From Reclinomonas americana ATCC 50394 (taxonomy: Eukaryota > Jakobida > Jakobea > Jakobida), in assembly GCA_048213135.1 (NCBI GenBank), contig PS015010.1, positions 1,736,001 through 1,800,000 on the forward strand: a stretch of 64,000 bases of DNA. The letters are read 5' to 3'. Below, one piece after another: positions 16,200 through 23,009 of this stretch. The translations under genes and the position numbers were made by a program. The notes under the pieces were generated by a model that saw nothing but the letters and a program-made list of their open reading frames with translations, had not been told where the DNA came from and searched no databases. Positions within the stretch are counted from its first letter, which is position 1; the number at the start of each line of letters is the position of its first letter.

Positions 16200-17007
16200 C
16201 ACTTACATTAAAATCCCGCAGGGCGTCATTCAGGCTCGTCTTCAGATCGGTGCTGGGTTTACGCTGACCGATGATGAGTGCGCAGCCAACGCCATATTCT
16301 CCCGCCGGGAATTTTTTGGTGTAGGAACCAGGGATCACCACGCTGCGTGCAGGTACACGGCCTTTCATCTCCACGGGTTCGGCACCGCTCACGTCAATGA
16401 TTTTGGTACTTTGCGTCAGCACCACGTTGGCACCCAGTACGGCTTCCTTTTCTACGATCACACCTTCCACCACGATACAGCGGCTGCCGATAAAACAACC
16501 ATCTTCCACAATCACCGGGCTGGCCTGCAGCGGTTCCAGCACCCCGCCAATACCCACGCCGCCGCTCAGGTGTACGCCTTTGCCTATTTGTGCGCAACTG
16601 CCTACGGTAGCCCAGGTATCCACCATGGTGCCTTCATCCACGTAAGCGCCAATGTTCACATAACTCGGCATCAGCACCACGTTCTTCGCCAGGTAAGCGC
16701 CATAACGGGCCACCGCATGCGGCACCGCACGTACGCCCAACGAAGCGTAATCGCTTTTCAGTTTCATCTTATCATAAAACTCGAAAGGAGGCAGCGTAAA
16801 CGTCTCCATCTGTTGTATGCCAAAGTAGAGTAATATGGCCTGCTTCACCCATTCATTCACCTGCCATCCGCTCTCAGAAGGCGATGCGGTGCGCAACCTG
16901 CCCTTATCCACTTCCTCTATCACCGCCCTCACAGCATCGGAATAGGTTTTGTCTTTCAGTAACTCCCTGTTGCCCCAGGCTTCAGCTATCAGTTGTTGCA
17001 GTTCCAT
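16195..17007 (-). CDS. dapD: 2,3,4,5-tetrahydropyridine-2,6-dicarboxylate N-succinyltransferase
   Basis: Cytoplasmic trimeric acyltransferase of the succinylase branch of lysine/diaminopimelate synthesis. It adds succinate from succinyl-CoA to tetrahydrodipicolinate. At 270 residues it is the normal length. A helical N-terminal domain carries WQVNEWVKQAILLYFGI near 48. A left-handed beta-helix of hexapeptide repeats follows (MPSYVNIGAYVDEGTMVDTW, then GSCAQIGKGVHLSGGVGIGG near 135), then the C-terminal RVPARSVVIPGSYTKKFP. dapB lies elsewhere in the window (30471). Preceded by its own -7 element; probably monocistronic. Confidence 0.96.
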   Translation of the reverse strand: MELQQLIAEAWGNRELLKDKTYSDAVRAVIEEVDKGRLRTASPSESGWQVNEWVKQAILLYFGIQQMETFTLPPFEFYDKMKLKSDYASLGVRAVPHAVARYGAYLAKNVVLMPSYVNIGAYVDEGTMVDTWATVGSCAQIGKGVHLSGGVGIGGVLEPLQASPVIVEDGCFIGSRCIVVEGVIVEKEAVLGANVVLTQSTKIIDVSGAEPVEMKGRVPARSVVIPGSYTKKFPAGEYGVGCALIIGQRKPSTDLKTSLNDALRDFNVSV

Positions 17008-17023
17008 ACGTTGAAATTTTTTG

Positions 17024-17031
17024 CAAACTTA
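17024..17031 (-). promoter_or_regulatory. -7 element of dapD
   Basis: Minus-strand TAAGTTTG is a full TAnnTTTG match 16 bases before the ATG. A clear TTG at the right spacing is not seen. Confidence 0.45.
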
Positions 17032-17149
17032 ATCAATAAAAGATTGATTTTTGTGCCGGGCGGTATCACGCTTCCCGGCTGCATTGGCGTCGCACTCTTG
17101 TACAGCGGCGCACCATTCAGCCATCAGCGACTGAACCGCATCAGCACAC

Positions 17150-18145
17150 ATGCAACAACCGCAACACATACTCATCAGGCTGCCCAACTGGCTGGGCGAT
17201 ATGGTCATGAGCACGGCCCTGGTGAAAGCCGTGGCTGCACAATACCCCGCTGCCCGTATTGATCTCATCGCCAAAAAAGGGATCGACTTCCTGCTGGATT
17301 ATTTTCCGCCGCATGGTGAGCGTTACATTTTTTCTAAGGAAACTTCCAAAGGATTAACCGGTACCTGGCGTTTTGGCAAAGCCATCCGGGCACAGCAGCA
17401 ATACGACCTGTTCATCTGCCTCCCCGATTCTTTTTCATCAGCGGTCATGGGTAAGGCCATCGGCGCCACCACCAGTATCGGTTACAAAAAAGAGTTGCGC
17501 TCCTTATTATTTACACATACCTACCACAAAAAGAAGCAGCTTCACCGTGTGGAGCAATATGTTGACCTGTTGCAGCAATATACAGGCAATGATGCCGGTC
17601 TGCCGGTTGTGGAACTGCATGCGGGAGACCTGCCCAAACAACAGCAGCTCATCATCAATATCAATTCCGAAGCGGAATCACGCCGCCTGCCGCTGACAAA
17701 AGCGGTGAGTATTATCAATACCATCCGCAGGCAAATAAGGGAAGAGATCATCCTGGTAGGCAGCCCAAAGGAAAAACCTTTCGTAGACGACGTATTCAGC
17801 CAGCTCAGTGATACCACGGGCATCCGCAATGTATCGGGCCATACCAGCCTGCCGGAACTGGTGCGTCTATTCGGTTCCGTTAGTACAGTACTTACTACCG
17901 ACAGTGGTCCGGCCCACGTCGCCAATGCCCTGGGTGCCCACACCATCGTACTTTTTGGCGCGGGTAACGAAAAGAACACAGCGCCCTACAATGACGGTAA
18001 CCGGCAGATCATCCGCCTGGGACAACTTCCCTGCGAACCCTGTGTAAGCAATACCTGTAAAATATACGGCACCCCCGAATGCCTGCTGCGGCTGGATGAA
18101 CAATACATCGCCGGTTTTGTTAAACAAGCTTTACAACGATCATGA
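17150..18145 (+). CDS. Glycosyltransferase family 9 (heptosyltransferase II-like)
   Basis: 331 residues, GT-B fold. The N-terminal domain opens ILIRLPNWLGDMVMSTALVK, the classic heptosyltransferase start. The C-terminal nucleotide-sugar domain has SGHTSLPELVRLFGS and TTDSGPAHVANALG, then the LFGAGNEKNTAPYN loop. A Cys cluster follows (LPCEPCVSNTC), common in the lipopolysaccharide heptosyltransferase II subgroup. It should act at the inner face of the inner membrane in lipopolysaccharide core or surface glycan assembly. The exact sugar is not provable: many Bacteroidota GT9 enzymes may not use heptose. The stop overlaps the tsaC start (ATGA), so the two are translationally coupled. Confidence 0.88.
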   Translation: MQQPQHILIRLPNWLGDMVMSTALVKAVAAQYPAARIDLIAKKGIDFLLDYFPPHGERYIFSKETSKGLTGTWRFGKAIRAQQQYDLFICLPDSFSSAVMGKAIGATTSIGYKKELRSLLFTHTYHKKKQLHRVEQYVDLLQQYTGNDAGLPVVELHAGDLPKQQQLIININSEAESRRLPLTKAVSIINTIRRQIREEIILVGSPKEKPFVDDVFSQLSDTTGIRNVSGHTSLPELVRLFGSVSTVLTTDSGPAHVANALGAHTIVLFGAGNEKNTAPYNDGNRQIIRLGQLPCEPCVSNTCKIYGTPECLLRLDEQYIAGFVKQALQRS

Positions 18146-18714
18146 ATAATTTTGAGAACGATATTACGGCCGCCATCGCGGTACTCAGGTCGGGCGGCAT
18201 CATCCTCTACCCTACCGACACCATCTGGGGCATAGGCTGCGACGCGACTAACGAGGAAGCCGTTGCCAAAATTTACCGGCTCAAACAAAGGGCGGATGAA
18301 AAAAGTATGATCATCCTGCTGGCGGAAGAAAGAGACATCATTCAATACGTGGCACAGCCCGACCTGGCGGTATTTGACTACCTCGATACGGTAACCAAAC
18401 CCACTACGGTTATTTATGAAGGCGCCATTGGCCTGGCGGATAACCTGGTGAATGCCGACGGCAGTATTGCCATTCGCATTCCGAAAGATGAATTTTGCAC
18501 ACACCTCATCAAACGCTTCCGGGGCCCGGTGGTATCTACCTCGGCCAACATTTCTGGGCAGCCTTCGCCCACTTCTTTCAGTACGATAAGTGATGAAATA
18601 AAAAACGGTGTTGACTATATTGTTCAACACCGTCAGGATGATGAAAGCGCTGCCATGCCCTCATCAATTATAAAATGGAACGCAGACGGCTCTCTCACTG
18701 TACTGCGGCCCTGA
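18142..18714 (+). CDS. tsaC: L-threonylcarbamoyladenylate synthase (TsaC/YrdC family)
   Basis: Makes threonylcarbamoyl-AMP from threonine, bicarbonate and ATP, the first step of the t6A modification of ANN-decoding tRNAs. 190 residues, the short TsaC form without the extra Sua5 domain. YrdC motifs visible: GGIILYPTDTIWGIGCDA near residue 19, YRLKQRADEKSMIILLA near 45, SIAIRIPKDE near 108, and VVSTSANISGQPSP near 128. It overlaps the upstream glycosyltransferase by 4 bases. The AT-rich repeat begins 2 bases after its stop; no terminator seen. Confidence 0.93.
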   Translation: MNNFENDITAAIAVLRSGGIILYPTDTIWGIGCDATNEEAVAKIYRLKQRADEKSMIILLAEERDIIQYVAQPDLAVFDYLDTVTKPTTVIYEGAIGLADNLVNADGSIAIRIPKDEFCTHLIKRFRGPVVSTSANISGQPSPTSFSTISDEIKNGVDYIVQHRQDDESAAMPSSIIKWNADGSLTVLRP

Positions 18715-18715
18715 T

Positions 18716-18800
18716 CAATTACGAATTACTAATTACGAATTTTATCCTGAGCGAAGGGAAGGATTTCTATAGAGCGCAGCGAAGCATCTTTCTTCATCCC
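18716..18800. repeat. AT-rich repeat arm followed by a 'TGAGCGAAGGGAAGGAT' repeat remnant
   Basis: 18716-18742 is a copy of the AATTACGAATTACTAATTACGAATT family. It runs directly into TCCTGAGCGAAGGGAAGGATTTC and GAGCGCAGCGAAGCATCTTTC. These resemble the dispersed 'TGAGCGAAGCGAAGAATCT' inverted repeat also seen, better formed, at 48171-48235. Confidence 0.5.
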
Positions 18801-18840
18801 CGCATTCGCATATCCGCACATTCACAAATTCGCAAATTAC

Positions 18841-19419
18841 TTAAAGACTTAACCCTATACCCAGCTGAATACTCTGGTTCTTCCATTTTTCCTGGTTGTC
18901 GATGTCGTTAAGATTATTCAGGCCTACTATATATCGTCCGTAAATATGGAGGTGCGAGAAGTTCAACTGTGCGCCGCCCACCATACTGAAGTCGCCGCTC
19001 TTGAAGGCGTCGCGGCCATTTTCAACCAGGGTCTTGCTTTTATTAATGAGTACGCCAAACTGCGGACCAACCTGCAGCGACAGGTATTTCACCGGTTTGA
19101 TATTAAGCAGGATGGGCATACTGATGTACTTCAGGTCTACCTTACCCACTTTATTAAACTGGTAAATATCACTGAAATGACTGGAGGTGTCTACGTTTAC
19201 CTGGTTGAATAACACTTCGGGCTGAATGGAGAACAGCTTGGTGAGCTTTACATCAACAAAACCACCAAGATGGTATCCCCAGGAGAACTCATCTTTAAAA
19301 GATTTACCGCTGAGCTTATTAACGGAAGCCCCGCCTTTGATACCGACTTTAATACGTTGAGCGAATGCAGAGGTGGTGAGGATGCTGCAAAGAGCCATTA
19401 CCAGGATTTTCGTCTTCAT
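18841..19419 (-). CDS. Outer-membrane beta-barrel protein (PorT/OmpW-like small barrel)
   Basis: 192 residues from ATG 19419, where a signal peptide begins (MKTKILVMALCSILTTSAFA). It has the pattern of the Bacteroidota 'outer membrane protein beta-barrel' family (OMP_b-brl_2): RIKVGIKGGASVNKLSG after the signal, FSIQPEVLFNQVNVD near 80, ISMPILLNIKPVKYLSLQVG near 105, QFGVLINK, and a final aromatic-poor strand IQLGIGLSL. About eight strands. Function unknown; such proteins are often abundant surface barrels. It is followed (minus strand) by no terminator, and converges on tsaC across the repeat region. Confidence 0.85.
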   Translation of the reverse strand: MKTKILVMALCSILTTSAFAQRIKVGIKGGASVNKLSGKSFKDEFSWGYHLGGFVDVKLTKLFSIQPEVLFNQVNVDTSSHFSDIYQFNKVGKVDLKYISMPILLNIKPVKYLSLQVGPQFGVLINKSKTLVENGRDAFKSGDFSMVGGAQLNFSHLHIYGRYIVGLNNLNDIDNQEKWKNQSIQLGIGLSL

Positions 19420-19590
19420 AAATAAATGTTTTGTTTGCGCAAATGGCGCAAGTAATATGCCAGTGAAAGTTAAAGGTTTAGAAAGAATTGTTAATTGAAT
19501 GGCAAATATGGAAATATGCAAATATGAAAATGAAAAACTCACCATCCAGGCAGAAGAATTATCCGGCGTCTTGTATCCGGCACTTTGTAT

Positions 19591-20532
19591 CTACAACATC
19601 ACACCTGCAGTAACCGAAAATACTGTAGTAAATCTTTGCTGGGTCGTTTCAGGTAAATAGTAATCGAAATAGACGTTCGGGTTGAAATAGAATTTCTTAA
19701 GCTGATACTTCACATCTATCGATCCTGCAAGGGACTGCACACGGAAACCGGAATTGGAATTGAAGCGGTTCTTCAGGAAGTTCAGTACCCTTGGCCGGTT
19801 GCTGAACCTGTTCAATCCTTCAGCGGTGATGCGCTGCCTGCCTGCCACCAGCATAACAGAAGGTGTAATGCTGATGCCGTCATTTTTCTTCAGCAGGTCA
19901 AAGAAATAAAAATCATGTTTACCAGACACGGCCAGGCTGAAATCGGAGATGCGGAATTTAGCCGTACGCATGGTGCCGGCAATAACCGCGGTATCGGTAA
20001 ATCGGCCCGTGGTCAGTCCAATGGCGATGCCGGGCTCTATCCAGGTGCGGCGGTAACTCCCTTTGAGGTAAAAATCATTCTTAAAAGGATTGGAGGATAA
20101 TTCCGATGTATTTCCTGCAATATAACGGGTATACATAAACGAAGCTTCCCAGCTTTTTCCCTGGTAACGGTAAAACGGGCTTATGGCATACTGGTAGGCT
20201 TTGAACTGCCCGCTGTCGGTGGTAAGAAAAACATTACCAGAGATACCCAGCCCGCTTTTATGATAATAAGCAACGGCAGGTATGAGTACAAAACGGGGTT
20301 GTACCTGTGCGGCATTGGCATTATTATTATACAGGCTGAACAATTGGTTGGTGCCCGAAAGACTGATGTCAACAAAACTCTTGTCCTTATCCATGAACAG
20401 TTGCATAAACTGGTCGTTCCTGAACATCGAATCCAGGAGCGCTTTGTCTTCTTTGGAAAGACTGTCCGTTTGGGCGCCGGCTAAAAAAGGCAATACAATA
20501 AAACAAAACAGCAGCAGTAAGGTCCTGGGCAT
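19591..20532 (-). CDS. Predicted outer-membrane barrel protein, unknown function
   Basis: 313 residues with a signal peptide (MPRTLLLLFCFIVLPFLAGA). A short helical, acidic N-terminal segment (DSLSKEDKALLDSMFRNDQF) is followed by many alternating strands with aromatic girdle residues: QPRFVLIPAVAYYHKSGLGI, AYQYAISPFYRYQGK, EASFMYTRYIAG, FYFNPNVYFDYYLP. The last strand ends VFSVTAGVML. About 12 strands can be guessed. I do not recognise a named family. It lies 171 bases upstream of the small barrel gene in the same direction, with remnants of repeat sequence between. Confidence 0.75.
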   Translation of the reverse strand: MPRTLLLLFCFIVLPFLAGAQTDSLSKEDKALLDSMFRNDQFMQLFMDKDKSFVDISLSGTNQLFSLYNNNANAAQVQPRFVLIPAVAYYHKSGLGISGNVFLTTDSGQFKAYQYAISPFYRYQGKSWEASFMYTRYIAGNTSELSSNPFKNDFYLKGSYRRTWIEPGIAIGLTTGRFTDTAVIAGTMRTAKFRISDFSLAVSGKHDFYFFDLLKKNDGISITPSVMLVAGRQRITAEGLNRFSNRPRVLNFLKNRFNSNSGFRVQSLAGSIDVKYQLKKFYFNPNVYFDYYLPETTQQRFTTVFSVTAGVML

Positions 20533-20666
20533 AAGGTGGTTGTATAAGTGAATTTAGATATAAAAAACCAGCCGGGGTTTAACTGCCGGTTAAAAAATAA
20601 CCGCTCCAAAACCGGGTCCGGGAATATTATCTTAAAGTCAACAGTGTTCAAGTGGTTGAAAATCCT

Positions 20667-20674
20667 TATCTTTG
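20667..20674 (+). promoter_or_regulatory. -7 element of the DEAD-box helicase gene
   Basis: TATCTTTG, a full consensus match followed by C. The -33 region is weak. The expected start near 20681 leaves a leader of about 190 bases before the ATG at 20869. Confidence 0.55.
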
Positions 20675-20680
20675 CGCCCA

Positions 20681-20868
20681 TTATTAATAACTGAGAATTA
20701 CATGAACATGCTCAGTTGCTGTTGAACCTGCTCTTAAAGGCTTGAAAGCCATACCGGTTGGGCAATATACCGGGAGCCAAAAGGCGACAAAGATCCCCTT
20801 CTATACAACGGCCAAAGCATGACACGGGAACTCCCCGACCTACATGTGGCTATCACAAAACAATTGGA
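20681..20868 (+). ncRNA. Structured 5' leader RNA of the DEAD-box helicase gene
   Basis: About 190 bases between promoter and start codon with several mutually compatible helices. CTGAG 20691-20695 pairs with 20711-20715. GGCT 20739-20742 pairs with 20747-20750. CCGG 20754-20757 pairs with 20770-20773. GGGAGCC 20772-20778 pairs in two nested parts with GGC 20783-20785 and TCCC 20794-20797, and is therefore an alternative to the previous helix. Last, a three-step nested stem: 20810-20814 with 20847-20851, 20818-20821 with 20843-20846, and 20825-20828 with 20834-20837. Helicase genes in other bacteria are known to have regulated leaders (for example cold-induced). That this one regulates is inference; folding was done by eye. 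Confidence 0.55.
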
Positions 20869-22572
20869 ATGAACGCATTTGAAGCCTTAGGCTTACACGA
20901 ACCATTGGTACATGCCGTAACCGATCTTGGTTTTGAGAAACCCAGCGAGATACAGGAAAAAGCGATCCCTGTACTGCTTTCCGGCACCACCGATTTTATT
21001 GGCCTGGCACAAACAGGCACGGGCAAGACCGCCGCTTTTGGTTTGCCCCTTTTACAACTCATCGATGCAGGACAGCGCCACCCGCAGGCACTGATCGTTT
21101 GTCCTACACGTGAACTCTGCCTGCAGATCACGAACGACATTGAAACATTCAAAAAATACAGCAAAGGCATTTATACGGAAGCCGTATATGGCGGTGCTTC
21201 CATTATGATGCAGATCCGCAACCTGAAAAAAGGTGTGCAGATCGTAGTGGCTACACCAGGCCGTCTTATCGACCTGATCGAAAGAAAAGCCATTGACCTG
21301 CAGAAAGTGAAATACGTGATCCTTGATGAAGCGGATGAAATGCTGAACATGGGTTTCCGTGATGATATCGATTTTGTACTGGGCAACACCATCAACCGCG
21401 AAAGCACCTGGTTGTTCAGCGCCACCATGCCACCGGAAGTAAGGGCCATCTCCAAAAATTATATGGACCAGCCCAAAGAAGTAACCGTTGGTAAAAAGAA
21501 CAGCAGCAACGCGAATATCGACCACCAGTATTTCGTGGTATCGGCACAGCACCGTTATGAAACACTGAAACGTGTTATCGACTTCAACCCGGGTATGTAT
21601 GGCATCATCTTCACGCGTACCAAGGCGGATGCGCAGGAGATCGCTGAAAGACTGGCCAAAGCCGGTTACGATATCGAGGCACTGCATGGTGATCTCACCC
21701 AGCAGCAACGTGATAAGGTAATGGGCCGTTTCCGCAGCCGCAACCTGCAACTGCTCATCGCTACGGATGTGGCCGCCAGGGGTATTGATGTGGATGGCAT
21801 CACCCACGTGATCAATTTTGAATTGCCTGATGATATTGAAGTATACACCCACCGCAGCGGCCGTACCGGAAGGGCGGGCAAAACAGGTATCTGCCTGTCC
21901 ATATGCCACAGCCGTGAAACGTATAAGATCCGTTCGCTTGAAAAAATGATCAATGCCCGTTTCCATAAACTGGACGTACCATCAGGCAAGGAAGTATGCC
22001 GCAAGCAATTCTTCAGCTTCATGGATAAACTCATGCAGGCCGATACCAGCCACGGCGATTATGAAACCTACCTGCCCGACCTGGTAAAGAAATTTGCCGA
22101 CGTCAGTAAAGAAGAAGTGCTGCAACGCGTAGCCGCGCTGGAGTTCAGTCACTTCCTGAAATACTATGAAAATGCGGAAGACCTGAACCGCAACGATCTC
22201 CGCGAACGCAAAAGCGACAACCGCGAAATGGGCGGCAACCGCAGGGAAAGCTTTACCCGCAGGGACAACGGCTATACACGCCTGTTTGTTAACCTGGGCA
22301 CCAAGGATGGTTTTTACAAAGCCAGTTTCCTTCAGTTCATTCTCGACGAGAGTAACCTGAAAAAAGAAGTACTGGGTAAGATCGATATGCGGGAAATGAA
22401 CAGCTGGGTTGAGATTGATAAAGCCGATGCCAACAGGATGATCCGTGCTATTGACGGCAAACGTTATAACAACCGCATCATTCGCATGAACGAAGCCGAC
22501 GGCGGTTTCAAAAGGCCGAGTGATGAAGGAAGAAAAAGATCGCACCATAAAGAAAAAAGAAGTTTCAGATAA
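20869..22572 (+). CDS. DEAD-box ATP-dependent RNA helicase (CsdA/DeaD-like)
   Basis: 567 residues from ATG 20869 (MNAFEALGLHEPLVHAVTDL, matching the Q-motif region). The upstream in-frame TTG at 20758 would translate the leader and is rejected. RecA domain 1: motif I AQTGTGKT (K53), motif Ia PTRELC, motif II DEAD (153-156), motif III SAT. RecA domain 2: FTRTKADAQEIAERL, ATDVAARGID, HRSGRTGRAG. The C-terminus (about 460-550) resembles the DbpA/CsdA RNA-binding domain (RLFVNLGTKDGFY) and then a basic tail. It probably remodels ribosomal RNA or structured mRNAs, including at low temperature. A strong terminator follows. Confidence 0.95.
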   Translation: MNAFEALGLHEPLVHAVTDLGFEKPSEIQEKAIPVLLSGTTDFIGLAQTGTGKTAAFGLPLLQLIDAGQRHPQALIVCPTRELCLQITNDIETFKKYSKGIYTEAVYGGASIMMQIRNLKKGVQIVVATPGRLIDLIERKAIDLQKVKYVILDEADEMLNMGFRDDIDFVLGNTINRESTWLFSATMPPEVRAISKNYMDQPKEVTVGKKNSSNANIDHQYFVVSAQHRYETLKRVIDFNPGMYGIIFTRTKADAQEIAERLAKAGYDIEALHGDLTQQQRDKVMGRFRSRNLQLLIATDVAARGIDVDGITHVINFELPDDIEVYTHRSGRTGRAGKTGICLSICHSRETYKIRSLEKMINARFHKLDVPSGKEVCRKQFFSFMDKLMQADTSHGDYETYLPDLVKKFADVSKEEVLQRVAALEFSHFLKYYENAEDLNRNDLRERKSDNREMGGNRRESFTRRDNGYTRLFVNLGTKDGFYKASFLQFILDESNLKKEVLGKIDMREMNSWVEIDKADANRMIRAIDGKRYNNRIIRMNEADGGFKRPSDEGRKRSHHKEKRSFR

Positions 22573-22577
22573 ACAAT

Positions 22578-22605
22578 AAAAGCCCGTTTTTTAACGGGCT
22601 TTTTC
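22578..22605 (+). terminator. Terminator of the DEAD-box helicase gene
   Basis: AAAGCCCGTT-TTTT-AACGGGCTTT, a 10-bp perfect stem followed by T residues, 6 bases after the stop. Confidence 0.92.
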
Positions 22606-23009
22606 TTTGGCCGGCCGTTATAAACCCGTAGGAACACTTCGCATATACACGTACCCTTTGTCATTCCCGGGTAATTTTTAGCAAATCCGCTTCCGGCGGG
22701 CTTCTGCACAAAAAAAGTGCTATGAATTACTGATTTTTATTTTTATATTAGAGTAATCCGTACAGTCATCCTTTTTTCCCTCTCTGCCTGCATTGGCTGT
22801 ATCATTATTGTTCCGTTTTTAACCGTACCGATCCATGACACACTTTGTATGTCACAGGCATTCTCACGGGCAGAGATTAATTTTCCTCACTTGTCATTCT
22901 GCTCATCCGCCATAGCGGGAGGATATACCCTTGTCATATATCACGATACCTGCCAGGTGATTGTGATTACTCCGTATTGCTCAACATTATCTAATCTAAA
23001 ATTAACGCT
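22606..23009. other. 404-bp intergenic region without a gene
   Basis: I see no coding frame and no clear consensus promoter. It should hold the promoter of the metalloprotease gene. There is a short GC-rich stretch with CCGCTTCCGGCGGGC near 22686 and otherwise nothing distinctive. Confidence 0.5.
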
